A stretch of DNA of 46,108 bases from Pseudoflavonifractor phocaeensis (lineage in GTDB: Bacteria; Bacillota; Clostridia; Oscillospirales; Oscillospiraceae). Under the pieces are notes generated by a model that saw only the letters and a list, made by a program, of their open reading frames with translations, did no database searches and was not told where the DNA came from. The DNA is taken from assembly GCF_016901735.1 (NCBI RefSeq), contig NZ_JACLZC010000017.1, forward strand, positions 1-46,108. The letters run 5' to 3'. Below, piece after piece: positions 23,230-31,247 of this stretch (the first letter of the stretch is position 1; every line of letters begins with the position of its first letter). A program made the position numbers and the translations under genes.

Positions 23230-23973
23230 TTAAAATTGGGCCAGCAGCGGCGGGACGGTCTCGTCGGCCAGCACCCGGGCGGGATTGTCCCGCAGCAGCA
23301 GGTCGGCCGTCTCGGGGCAGTCGTACTCGGCCACATAGCCCCACACGTCGGACAGGCGGGTGGTGCGGCGGTAGGGGCTGTGGGCGTCGCTGCCGATGAG
23401 ATGGACGCAGCCCTCATCCAGGCACCAGTGGGCGGTCCGGCTGGCCGCCTGGCCGAACATACCGAAAAAGCTCCCCTTGTTCACCTGGAGGAGCCAGCCC
23501 TGCTCGGTCCACCGGCGCAGGCAGTCCCAGTCGTCCTGGACGCAGTAATAGCGCTCCGGATGGGCCACCACCGGCACGCAGCCCGCCTGGGTGATGTCCT
23601 CCAGCATCCGCTGAATGAACCGGGAGGACTCGTTAAAACCGAATTCCACCAGCAGATACCGGCTGCCGCCCAGGGTATGGATCTGGTTTTTGCGCACCAG
23701 CCGGGGCGTCCGGGAGGTAACAAAGACCTCCATGCCGGCGTAAAGGGTCAGGGGGATGTTCTGGCGCTCCAGCTCCCGGGCCAGCTCCAGCCGCTGTTCC
23801 TCCAAAAAGGCCAGGCTCCCCTCCCCCAGACCGCCGGGAATATTATAATGGGGGGTGACGGCTATGGCGGTAATTCCGCTCTCCACGGCCATTTGGGCCA
23901 TCATGCAGCTCTCCGAGAGGGAGGCGGAGCCGTCATCCACGCCAGGCAAAATATGACAATGCAAATCGATCAA
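23230..23973 (-). CDS. CpsB/YwqE-type PHP tyrosine-protein phosphatase
   Basis: 247 residues. The start is a TTG seven bases after AGGAGG; the longer open frame has no ribosome site and runs through the promoter. The PHP-fold metal motifs are plain: DLHCHILPGVDDG (His5, His7) at the N-terminus, HPERY mid-protein and GSDAH near the end. Family members dephosphorylate the Tyr-rich tails of BY kinases and so set polysaccharide output. It is the first gene of the exopolysaccharide control operon, directly behind a strong promoter, and is followed by two such kinases. Confidence 0.9.
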   Translation of the reverse strand: MIDLHCHILPGVDDGSASLSESCMMAQMAVESGITAIAVTPHYNIPGGLGEGSLAFLEEQRLELARELERQNIPLTLYAGMEVFVTSRTPRLVRKNQIHTLGGSRYLLVEFGFNESSRFIQRMLEDITQAGCVPVVAHPERYYCVQDDWDCLRRWTEQGWLLQVNKGSFFGMFGQAASRTAHWCLDEGCVHLIGSDAHSPYRRTTRLSDVWGYVAEYDCPETADLLLRDNPARVLADETVPPLLAQF

Positions 23974-24013
23974 ATCGTTTCCTCCTTTCCCTGCCTGGTT
24001 TCCTCTTTTTGTT

Positions 24014-24041
24014 ATTATATAGTGATATGAAAAAAAGTCAA
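24014..24041 (-). promoter_or_regulatory. Promoter of the exopolysaccharide control operon
   Basis: Minus strand: TTGACT, 16 bases, TATAAT, inside an AT-rich stretch that stands out in this GC-rich sequence. The leader is about 35-40 bases. Confidence 0.8.
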
Positions 24042-24047
24042 TTTTTT

Positions 24048-24083
24048 CAGAAAAAAAGCCGGGACCTCCGCGGTCCCGGCTCC
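24048..24083 (-). terminator. Terminator of the NAD-salvage operon
   Basis: AGCCGGGACC, loop, GGTCCCGGCT, then TTTTTTTC on the minus strand. It lies 13 bases after the second metallophosphoesterase and overlaps the upstream edge of the exopolysaccharide promoter. Confidence 0.88.
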
Positions 24084-24094
24084 AAGGCGAGGGT

Positions 24095-24919
24095 TCAGGC
24101 CGGCTCCAGGTCCACAAGGACCAGCTCCGGCCGGTTGAAAAGACGGGGCACCCGGGTGGACTCCCGGGCCAACCCCCGGCTGACGATCATATGGGTGGTG
24201 TCGTCCAGCTGGTAGCAGCCCCCGGTATAGGCGGGGAACAGTCCCTGATTGGGGGCCAAAAGGCCGTTGACCAGCCCGGGCAGCCGCCACTGTCCGCCGT
24301 GGGCGTGACCGGCCAGCACCAGGTCAAAGCCCAGCCCGGTATATGCGGACACCCGCTCCGGCCGGTGGGAGAGCAGCAGGGAGACGTGGGTCTCATCCGC
24401 CGCCGCGGCGCAGGCCGAGAGCTGCTCCTGCCAGACTCCCTCCCCCGCCTCCGGGTCGTCCACCCCGGCGATCAGGAAAAATTGTCCGTCCAGCACCAGG
24501 GGCATGGCCTCCCCTTCCAGCACGATGACTCCCAGCCGGGCCATCTTCTCCTTGATCTCTTCCACCTGTCCGCTCCAGAATTCATGGTTGCCCGTCACGT
24601 AGCAGGTGACATACCGCCGGGCGGCGGCCTCCAAAAAGGTCCAGGCCGGCTCCTCCGGCAGCTGGTCGTCCACGATGTCGCCCCCCAGCAGCACCACGTC
24701 GGGCGCCGCCTGGTCCAGGGCGGTCAGCAGCTCCTCCTGCCCCTGACCATACCGGCAGCTGTGCAGGTCGGTGACCAGCGCCAAGCGCACCGGCGCCGAC
24801 AGCTTATGAGTGGATACGGTATAGGTCCGCACCGTGAGACGGGGGTCCAGCGCGCAAAGGGCGGTAACCGACAGTCCCACCACCGCCGCGGCCAACAGGC
24901 CCTTGGTCCTCCGTTTCAT
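24095..24919 (-). CDS. Metallophosphoesterase (YkuE/YaeI-like), second copy
   Basis: 274 residues starting at an ATG that overlaps the pncB stop as ATGA. An N-terminal membrane segment precedes the calcineurin-fold motifs: TDLH, GGDI, GNHEF, SHRPE and AGHAHGGQW. The same layout is present in the enzyme at 2818-3714, so the window holds two paralogues. It is the last gene of the NAD-salvage operon before a terminator. Substrate unknown; the operon context might hint at a nucleotide phosphoester, but this family mostly acts on phospholipid precursors or unknown membrane substrates. Confidence 0.87.
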   Translation of the reverse strand: MKRRTKGLLAAAVVGLSVTALCALDPRLTVRTYTVSTHKLSAPVRLALVTDLHSCRYGQGQEELLTALDQAAPDVVLLGGDIVDDQLPEEPAWTFLEAAARRYVTCYVTGNHEFWSGQVEEIKEKMARLGVIVLEGEAMPLVLDGQFFLIAGVDDPEAGEGVWQEQLSACAAAADETHVSLLLSHRPERVSAYTGLGFDLVLAGHAHGGQWRLPGLVNGLLAPNQGLFPAYTGGCYQLDDTTHMIVSRGLARESTRVPRLFNRPELVLVDLEPA

Positions 24920-26364
24920 CTGCGGTTTTCCTTCAACAGGCTCTGCTTGATGTCCCACAGCTTCTGGGACAGGTCCACATAATAATTGTGGGGGTTCTCA
25001 AATCGCTTGACCTCGTCCCACTGGAGGTCGATCTGGGCGGCGCAGTAGGCCCGCATCTCCTCAATATTGGGGGATTCATAGACCTTTTTGCCCCCCCGGA
25101 AGATGGGCACCAAAAGCTCCTTGGCGGTATAATCGGTGACCGTCTTGCGCTTCCAGGTGGCCTCCGGATCGAAGAGCTCCAGGGGCTGGGCCGGGTCCAC
25201 CACCTCGTCGTGGACGCAGATCAAATCGGCGATGGCCTTGCCGCTCTCATTTTCAAAGATGCGGTATACCTTCTTAAAATGAGGGTTGGTGATCTTGGCC
25301 GGGTTCTCGCTGATCTTGATTTTGGGGATGATATTGCCCTGGCCGTCCTCGATGGCGGCCAGCTTGTACACGCCGCCAAAGACCGGCTCGCTCTTGGAGG
25401 TGATGAGCCGCTCGCCCACACCGAAGGAGTCGATCTTGGCCCCCTGCAGGAGCAGGTCCCGGATGATATACTCGTCCAGGGAGTTGGAGGCCACGATCTT
25501 GCATTGGGTCAGCCCCGCCTTGTCCAGCATCTGCCGGGCCTTGCGGGAGAGGTAGGTCAGATCGCCTGAGTCCAGCCGGATGGCGCAGCTGGTGATCCCC
25601 TGGGGCAGGAGGACCTCCTGGAAGGCCCGGATGGCGTTGGGGACGCCGGATTTCAGCACGTCATAGGTGTCCACCAACAGGGTGGCGGCGTGGGGATAGA
25701 GCTGGCAGTAGGTTTTGAAGGCGGTATACTCGTCGGGGAACATCTGCACCCAGGAGTGGGCCATGGTGCCGCCGGCGGGAGAGCCGTACATCTGGTCGGC
25801 CAGGGTGCAGGCGGTGCCGGCGCAGCCGGCGATATAGGACGCCCGGGCGCCCAGGACGGCGCCGTCGGACCCCTGGGCCCGGCGGGAACCGAACTCGGAG
25901 ACCGGCCGTCCCTCCGCCGCCCGGACGATGCGGTTGGACTTGGTGGCGATGAGGGACTGGTGGTTGATGGTGAGCAGGATGTAGGTCTCGATGAACTGGG
26001 CCTCGATGGCGGGCGCCCGGACGGTGAGGATGGGCTCGCCGGGGAAAATGGGGGTGCCCTCCGGCACGGCCCAGATGTCGCCGGTAAAGCGGAACTCCCG
26101 CAGATAGTTCAAAAATTCCTCGCCAAAAACCCCCTTGGACCGGAGGTATTCCAGGTCATCCTGGTCAAAGCGGAGGTTCTGGATGTAGTCGATGACCTGC
26201 TCCAGGCCGGCGGCGATGGCAAAACCGCCTCCGTCGGGCACGTTGCGGAAAAATACGTCAAAGTAGCAGATCTGCTGGTCCATTCCGGTCTGAAAATAGC
26301 CGTTGGCCATGGTCAGCTCGTAGAAATCGCACAGCAGGGTATAATTCATGGGATTTTTCTTCAT
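24916..26364 (-). CDS. pncB: Nicotinate phosphoribosyltransferase
   Basis: 482 residues, full length for the family. It converts nicotinate and PRPP to nicotinate mononucleotide, driven by ATP through a phosphohistidine. Visible marks: the N-terminal DFYELTMANGY, the SEFGSRRAQG block around 156-165, the likely phosphorylated His203 in GTMAHSWVQMF, and RLDSGDL and GVGERL further on. AAAGGGG precedes the ATG. The nicotinamidase-like gene lies 21 bases upstream, giving consecutive steps of NAD salvage (nicotinamide to nicotinate to NaMN). Confidence 0.95.
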   Translation of the reverse strand: MKKNPMNYTLLCDFYELTMANGYFQTGMDQQICYFDVFFRNVPDGGGFAIAAGLEQVIDYIQNLRFDQDDLEYLRSKGVFGEEFLNYLREFRFTGDIWAVPEGTPIFPGEPILTVRAPAIEAQFIETYILLTINHQSLIATKSNRIVRAAEGRPVSEFGSRRAQGSDGAVLGARASYIAGCAGTACTLADQMYGSPAGGTMAHSWVQMFPDEYTAFKTYCQLYPHAATLLVDTYDVLKSGVPNAIRAFQEVLLPQGITSCAIRLDSGDLTYLSRKARQMLDKAGLTQCKIVASNSLDEYIIRDLLLQGAKIDSFGVGERLITSKSEPVFGGVYKLAAIEDGQGNIIPKIKISENPAKITNPHFKKVYRIFENESGKAIADLICVHDEVVDPAQPLELFDPEATWKRKTVTDYTAKELLVPIFRGGKKVYESPNIEEMRAYCAAQIDLQWDEVKRFENPHNYYVDLSQKLWDIKQSLLKENRR

Positions 26365-26385
26365 GTGAAAGCTTCCCCTTTCCGT

Positions 26386-26928
26386 TCAAGTGGCGTCCGT
26401 CCGGCCCGGGACGTTGATCTGGAGCCCCTCCAGCACATCCAGCGCCTTTTCGTGGAGGACCGGGTCATAGCTGGCGGTGAGGGCGGCGTCCACGGTGATC
26501 TCCGCCTCCGGCAGCGCCGCCTTGACCATCACGGCGTTGGACAGCACGCAGATATGGGAGACCAGCCCGCACAGCTCCACCGCGTCATAGCCCTGCTGTT
26601 TGAGCCAGTTCCCCAGCCAGAGGGAGGGAAAGGTGGGCTTGCAGATGACCATATCGGTCTCTCTGCGCAGGGCCTGGCCGGTCTGACCGTAGAGCTGCCA
26701 GCCGTCGGAGTTGAGGATGCAGTGGGAGACGGGGAGCTTTCGTCCCTCCTGCGTGTCCAGGTAATTGTCGTTGTGGGTGTCCAGGGTGAAGGCCACGTCC
26801 CAGCCCTCGTCTCTGGCCCGGGCGATGCGCCGGGCAATGGGGCCGTCCAGCGCTTCCGCTCCGGCAAAGCCCAGCGCCCCGTCCACAAAATCCCGCTGGT
26901 AATCCACCACCAGCAGCAGTTGCTTCAT
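26386..26928 (-). CDS. pncA: Isochorismatase-fold nicotinamidase-like hydrolase
   Basis: 180 residues. The catalytic triad of cysteine hydrolases is readable: Asp10 in VVDYQRDF, Lys97 in VICKPTF and Cys127 in GLVSHICVLSNA. The metal-site DTHNDNY block (50-56) follows family order. The isochorismatase family includes other hydrolases; the call of nicotinamidase rests mainly on the neighbouring pncB. It overlaps the GNAT gene by four bases (ATGA). Confidence 0.82.
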   Translation of the reverse strand: MKQLLLVVDYQRDFVDGALGFAGAEALDGPIARRIARARDEGWDVAFTLDTHNDNYLDTQEGRKLPVSHCILNSDGWQLYGQTGQALRRETDMVICKPTFPSLWLGNWLKQQGYDAVELCGLVSHICVLSNAVMVKAALPEAEITVDAALTASYDPVLHEKALDVLEGLQINVPGRTDAT

Positions 26929-27455
26929 TCCTTTTCCCTCCTTATCAGGAGCTTTTCATAGCACGGATAGGGCAGCGGACGGCCATGGAGGTGAATTTCC
27001 CCCCGGCGGCAGTAGCCCCGGCCCTCCAACAGCGCCCGCATCCGCAGATTTTGGGTATAGGTATCCAGGTGAAGGGCGCCCCGGCCCTGATAGACGGCCC
27101 ATTTTTCGGCCCCGTCCAGCAGGGCGGTGGCCACGCCCCGGCGCTGGACGGCGGGGTCCACCACCAGCCGGTGGACCGACAGCGCCTCGCCCCGCCACAC
27201 CCAATCCACCGCCGCGTATTCCGGCGCCTCCTTGCTGTTGATGCAGGCGGCCCCCAGCAGCCGGCCCCACCGGTCCACCGCGGCCAGCAGCTCGCCCCGC
27301 TCAATGTCTCCGGCGTACAGCGCCCGGGTGGGATAGTCGGGGCCCCATTGGGGGTTGCCCTGCACGTTCATATGGGCCACTGCCCGCTCCACCAGCGGCC
27401 AGAGCAGATCCAGATCATCCGGACAGGCCGGACGCAGCAGCAGTTCCTCTTTCAC
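26925..27455 (-). CDS. GNAT-family N-acetyltransferase
   Basis: 176 residues with an N-terminal LRPACPDDLDLLWPLV strand-helix and the acetyl-CoA loop LVVDPAVQRRGVATALL, the motif A pattern of the GNAT fold. The C-terminal part, with GYCRRGEI, is the usual beta-bulge. It overlaps both neighbours by four bases, so it is translated with the NAD-salvage genes. The acceptor is unknown. Confidence 0.88.
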   Translation of the reverse strand: MKEELLLRPACPDDLDLLWPLVERAVAHMNVQGNPQWGPDYPTRALYAGDIERGELLAAVDRWGRLLGAACINSKEAPEYAAVDWVWRGEALSVHRLVVDPAVQRRGVATALLDGAEKWAVYQGRGALHLDTYTQNLRMRALLEGRGYCRRGEIHLHGRPLPYPCYEKLLIRREKE

Positions 27456-28246
27456 GCCAGCGCCACAGGTCCCATGGCGTTGTGGAGCTCGTCGGTAATG
27501 GCGCCGTGGAAGAGCTGACCGGCGTACTTGTGCAGCGTCTCCAGCTGTTCGGCCACCTGACCCACGGGGAGAGCGCCGGTGTGGGAGAGATCCTGGTCCA
27601 GGATAAAGCGGGGCTCCGGGTCCTGCTTGCCCCGGGCGCCCAGGAGGCCGGGTCCGGCGTGGACCTTCAGGTGGCAGTTGTCGGGCAGCTTCTTTTCAAT
27701 GTCCACCGAGCACTTGGTCACCTGGGTCTCGTCCACGTCCGGCTCCCCCAGGATGCCCAGATAGGGGGTCTGGATCAGGTCGTCCCACAGCAGGTCGCTC
27801 AGACCCAGGGCCTTGCGGGAGACGGCGTTGACGTAGCGCAGCCCCACCCGGGTGAAGGAATCGGGCTGATAAATCTGAATAAAGGACGCCAGGGCCTTGT
27901 CCAGCTGGCTGGCGAAGTCCTCCCAGCTGGTGTAGCGCAGGGTGGAGAGGGAGATAAAGTCCTTGGTCAGGTTCATCTTCCAAAAGCCGTCCTCCGAAAT
28001 AAAGGTGTAGTTATTGATGGGGGGCAGCTGCTCCACCTTGGCCTGAGGGGTGCCCAGGCCCGTGATCCGGGGCGCGGGCTGCTCCTTTTTCACGGCGTAG
28101 CGGGGGAAGGTGTGGCGGATGACCTCCTGAAAATCCGCCGGCTCCTTGGCGTCGATGGCCAGGATGGTGGGGAAACGGAGCTGGCAGATGACCTCCACCA
28201 GGGGGCTCCGGGTATAGTGACAGCGGGGATGTTCAACAAAAAGCAT
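27452..28246 (-). CDS. TIGR04255-family protein
   Basis: 264 residues starting at MLFVEHPRCHYTRSPLVEVICQLRF, nine bases after AGGAGG; the longer open frame contains the promoter and is rejected. The opening pattern (a short strand, then PLVEVICQLRFP) and the middle VGLRYVNAV fit the sporadically distributed TIGR04255 family, whose function is not established. It heads the operon with GNAT, nicotinamidase and pncB, overlapping by four bases. Confidence 0.75.
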   Translation of the reverse strand: MLFVEHPRCHYTRSPLVEVICQLRFPTILAIDAKEPADFQEVIRHTFPRYAVKKEQPAPRITGLGTPQAKVEQLPPINNYTFISEDGFWKMNLTKDFISLSTLRYTSWEDFASQLDKALASFIQIYQPDSFTRVGLRYVNAVSRKALGLSDLLWDDLIQTPYLGILGEPDVDETQVTKCSVDIEKKLPDNCHLKVHAGPGLLGARGKQDPEPRFILDQDLSHTGALPVGQVAEQLETLHKYAGQLFHGAITDELHNAMGPVALA

Positions 28247-28310
28247 GGGGATAAACCTCCTAAAACATTTCTTCATGCGCAAAAGGAGCGCGAGGCCCTC
28301 AATAGGTTTT

Positions 28311-28339
28311 ATTATAATGCCGAAAAGCGGGCGATACAA
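28311..28339 (-). promoter_or_regulatory. Promoter of the NAD-salvage operon
   Basis: Minus strand: TTGTAT, 17 bases, TATAAT. About 65 bases upstream of the TIGR04255 gene and divergent from dpaA. Confidence 0.72.
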
Positions 28340-28357
28340 GAGCAAAGGGGGACAAGG

Positions 28358-28385
28358 CACCATTTTTTTGCGCCGGAATAGGATA
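28358..28385 (+). promoter_or_regulatory. Candidate sigma-K-like promoter of dpaAB
   Basis: CACC at 28358-28361, 15 bases, then AATAGGATA at 28377-28385, resembling the sigma-K pattern (AC-rich -35, CATAnnnTA -10). Known biology places dipicolinate synthase under the late mother-cell sigma factor. The first -10 base deviates and the spacer is short by one, so this is tentative. Confidence 0.35.
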
Positions 28386-28410
28386 GAGCAGCGGAAGGGA
28401 GGAACGGTCC

Positions 28411-29283
28411 ATGAGACATACATACAGCGTCTGGGTGGTGGGCGGCGATCAGCGGCAGGCCCGGCTGGCCGAGCTGCTGGCCGCCGCCGGCCACACGGTG
28501 TACACCTTTGCCCTGGAGGGCGCGGGCCCTCTGGACGGCGTGGAGGCCCGGACGGAGCTGGAGCAGGCCGGCCAGGGGGACTGCGTGATCCTCCCGCTGC
28601 CGGCTCTGGGGGAGGGCGGAACCCTCAACGCCCCTCTGTCCCCAAGCACCTATGCCATTTGCGACATTTTGTCCGCCATGGGGTCCGGCCCGGTGGTGTG
28701 CGCCGGGCGGGTGGAACCGGCGCTCTTTGCCCTGGCCGATGGGCTGGGAGTCACCCTCCACGACTACGCCGCCCGGGAGGAGTTCGCCGTGGCCAACGCG
28801 GTGCCCACCGCCGAGGGGGCCCTCCAGCTGGCCATGGAGGAGCTGCCCGTCACCCTGCACGGGTCCAGGGCGCTGGTCATCGGCTACGGACGTCTGGGCC
28901 GGGCGCTGGCTCCCCGGCTGTCCGCCCTGGGCGCGCGGGTGACGGTGGCGGCCCGCAAATGGAGCGACCTGGCCTGGGTCCGGGCCCACGGCTGGGAGGC
29001 GGAGCACAGCGGTCAGCTGCGGGGCTGGCTGTGCGCCTATGACCTCATCATCAACACCGTCCCCGCCCCCATTCTGGACGAAGGCTGTCTTTCCGACCTC
29101 AAGGAGGGCTGTCTGGTGCTGGATCTGGCCTCCAAGCCCGGCGGCGTGGACTTTGAGGCGGCCCGGCGGCTGGGGGTGTCGGCAATCTGGGCCCTCTCGC
29201 TGCCCGGTAAGGTAGCCCCCGTCACCGCCGGCGTCATCGTGCGGGACACGGTGTATCATATCCTGGATGAATTGGGAGTGTGA
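28411..29283 (+). CDS. dpaA: Dipicolinate synthase subunit A
   Basis: 290 residues, near the usual length. A first Rossmann-like part (VWVVGGDQRQ) and a central NAD(P)-binding GYGRLGRALAPRL segment are visible, as in SpoVFA. With subunit B it makes dipicolinic acid from dihydrodipicolinate in the mother cell for the spore core. GGAAGGGAGG precedes the ATG. It overlaps or abuts dpaB. Its presence is the main evidence that the organism makes endospores. Confidence 0.93.
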   Translation: MRHTYSVWVVGGDQRQARLAELLAAAGHTVYTFALEGAGPLDGVEARTELEQAGQGDCVILPLPALGEGGTLNAPLSPSTYAICDILSAMGSGPVVCAGRVEPALFALADGLGVTLHDYAAREEFAVANAVPTAEGALQLAMEELPVTLHGSRALVIGYGRLGRALAPRLSALGARVTVAARKWSDLAWVRAHGWEAEHSGQLRGWLCAYDLIINTVPAPILDEGCLSDLKEGCLVLDLASKPGGVDFEAARRLGVSAIWALSLPGKVAPVTAGVIVRDTVYHILDELGV

Positions 29284-29285
29284 GT

Positions 29286-29873
29286 ATGGAACGTCTACCT
29301 GTACATGTGGGGTTTGCCCTGTGCGGCTCCTTCTGCACCCACGCCAAGGCGGTGGCCGCCCTGGAGCGGGTGGCCGCCCGGTATGAGGCGGTCTATCCCA
29401 TCGTCTCCGAGCGCTGCGCCGATACCGACACCCGCTTCGGCACGGCCCACGACCTGATGCGGGAGGTGGAGCGCATCTGCGACCGGCGGGTCATCCGTTC
29501 GGTGGCCCAGGCCGAACCCATCGGCCCCAAAAAGCTGCTGGATGTGCTGGTCATCTGCCCCTGTACCGGCAATACCCTGGCCAAACTGGCCGCCGGCGTC
29601 ACTGATTCCGCCGTCACCATGGCGGCCAAGGCCCACCTGCGCAACGGCCGGCCCATGGTCATCGCCCCGGCCACCAACGACGGTCTGGCCGCCTCGGCCA
29701 AAAACATCGGCCTTTTGCTGGACAAAAAGCAGGTCTTTTTCGTCCCCTTTGGTCAGGACGATCCCGCCGCCAAGCCCACCTCGCTGGTGGCCGATTTTGG
29801 GCTGGTATGCGCCGCCATCGACAGCGCGCTGGAGGGCAGGCAGCTCCAGCCCCTCCTGCTGGGGTCCCCTTGA
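29286..29873 (+). CDS. dpaB: Dipicolinate synthase subunit B (flavoprotein-like)
   Basis: 195 residues from an ATG seven bases after GGGAG; a GTG two codons earlier overlaps the dpaA stop and is possible. It shows the flavoprotein-like fold GFALCGSFCTHAKA and PCTGNTLAKLA...VIAPATN. This matches SpoVFB in size and in neighbourhood. The product forms the second subunit of dipicolinate synthase. Confidence 0.92.
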   Translation: MERLPVHVGFALCGSFCTHAKAVAALERVAARYEAVYPIVSERCADTDTRFGTAHDLMREVERICDRRVIRSVAQAEPIGPKKLLDVLVICPCTGNTLAKLAAGVTDSAVTMAAKAHLRNGRPMVIAPATNDGLAASAKNIGLLLDKKQVFFVPFGQDDPAAKPTSLVADFGLVCAAIDSALEGRQLQPLLLGSP

Positions 29874-30018
29874 GGACGTGACCGCCCGATTGACAGAGAA
29901 AATTTGCACGAATTCCCGCCGCTTTTGGGGAAGCTGCGTTATAATGTAAAAATAGCGCGCGGCAGGGTGATATCCGCTCTCCGCCTCCGTTTTATCTGAA
30001 AGAGAAAGGATGGGAGCC

Positions 30019-30507
30019 ATGGATTACGCCATTGCCGTGGGATACCCCCTGTGCCTGGACGGCCGGGGCGAATCTCCCGCCGCCCTGCTGGAGACCGGCG
30101 GCCGGGAGGTCACCCTCTCCCCCCAGCAGCTGACGGTGTGGAGCAGCCTCTTTTCCCTGCGTCCGCTAACGCCGCCGGAGGAGGCGTTAGCCCATGAGTT
30201 GGCGGCGCTGGAGCTGGCTGTGCTGGGGGAGTGCCCCTCCGCCCTGCTGGAGGCCCTCTCCCCCTACCGTCCGGTGCGTCAGGGCTTCTGCGAGGACGGA
30301 CCGGCGGGCCCCCGTGCCGTTCTGGGCGGGCAGCGCTGGCAGCTCACCCCCATGCAGCTCCGGCTGTGGCGGGCCGCCGACGGACGGCATACGGTGGAGC
30401 AGCTGCGGGCAGGGCTTCTGCCCGCTCCGGTGTCGGAAGAGGACGCCGCACTCTGTCTGGAAAATCTGCTGGGCCTGCTGGCGGCCGAGCTCTGTTATCT
30501 GCACTGA
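30019..30507 (+). CDS. Unknown protein with two winged-helix-like halves
   Basis: 162 residues from the ATG nine bases after AAAGG. Two segments resemble each other: REVTLSPQQLTVWSSL (about 32-47) and QRWQLTPMQLRLWRAA (about 105-120). The second is followed by HTVEQLRAGL and a last helix ending in LLAAELCYL, a PqqD-like or winged-helix layout. I do not recognise a family, and the PqqD likeness is weak. A -10 TATAAT lies at 29940-29945 with no good -35. It is the first gene of a five-gene, tightly packed operon and ends 14 bases before the next start. Confidence 0.65.
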   Translation: MDYAIAVGYPLCLDGRGESPAALLETGGREVTLSPQQLTVWSSLFSLRPLTPPEEALAHELAALELAVLGECPSALLEALSPYRPVRQGFCEDGPAGPRAVLGGQRWQLTPMQLRLWRAADGRHTVEQLRAGLLPAPVSEEDAALCLENLLGLLAAELCYLH

Positions 30508-30521
30508 GGAGGATCGTGGCT

Positions 30522-31247
30522 ATGGGACGTATTTTTCAGCAAGCCGTCAACGCCTTTCTGTCCGGCTGGGCGCAGGAGCACTGGGCCCAGCCCGCTTTGC
30601 CCCCCTCTCAGGCCCTGCCGCGGATGCTGGACCCTGCCAGCACGGCAGAGGGGCGCTTTTCTTTTGCACCGGGCGTCTCCTTTCGGATTGACGGCGTTTT
30701 CTGTGCCGTAACGGAGGACGGCTCCCTTCACTGGCGTCCTGACGGCGGCTCGCCCATCCCGAGGCCGGAAGTGCCGGAAACAAAGGAGCTTTTCTCTCAA
30801 TCCCACCTCATTCCCCCGCTCCGCCCGGAAAAAACGGTCTTTGGCGAGGACCTGCGCCGGGCGGATAACCTCTGGGTGGACATGCCGGAGCACCCCCCGG
30901 AGCACAACGACGCCGGGCAAAAGCAGCAAACAAACCGTCTGCACGCCGCTCCGCCCATCGTTGCTCCGCCCATCGTTGCTCCGCCGGCGTCCGTTCCGGC
31001 GCCCGCACCCCAGCCGTTTCCCGAACCGGAACCGCCGGCGCCCCAGCCTGCGCCCCAGCCGTTTCCCGAACCGGAGCCGCCGGCGCCGCAGCCTGTGCCT
31101 CAAACGCTTCCCAAACCGGAGCCGCCCATTACACCGGCCTGGATGCGCCGTCCGCCTTCGGAATCCCTCTCCGCCGCTGCGCCGGCCACTGGCGCCTGGA
31201 AAAAACCGGACCGTCTCCACGCAAATCCTGAGGAGGAATGTTCATGA
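30522..31247 (+). CDS. Unknown protein with Pro-rich linker
   Basis: 241 residues; ATG nine bases after AGGAGG. The first 125 residues look folded and hydrophilic. Residues 143-203 are a Pro/Ala/Glu linker with repeated PPIVA and PEPEPPAPQP units. The remainder is short and basic. No membrane segment or known domain is seen. The stop overlaps the next start as ATGA. The linker suggests a scaffold that spans distance between partners, like the fifth gene of this operon. Confidence 0.65.
   Translation: MGRIFQQAVNAFLSGWAQEHWAQPALPPSQALPRMLDPASTAEGRFSFAPGVSFRIDGVFCAVTEDGSLHWRPDGGSPIPRPEVPETKELFSQSHLIPPLRPEKTVFGEDLRRADNLWVDMPEHPPEHNDAGQKQQTNRLHAAPPIVAPPIVAPPASVPAPAPQPFPEPEPPAPQPAPQPFPEPEPPAPQPVPQTLPKPEPPITPAWMRRPPSESLSAAAPATGAWKKPDRLHANPEEECS

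Noticed and set aside
20803..24030. 1075-codon plus-strand frame opposite the kinases and phosphatase
   Set aside because: Runs antisense to four well-supported genes, their ribosome sites and a promoter.
28247..28310. Riboswitch upstream of the NAD-salvage operon
   Set aside because: The leader is only about 60 bases and shows no conserved NAD or other riboswitch fold.
29880..29945. A complete promoter in front of the five-gene operon
   Set aside because: TATAAT at 29940 has no -35 at 16-18 bases, and the TTGACA at 29890 is 44 bases away.
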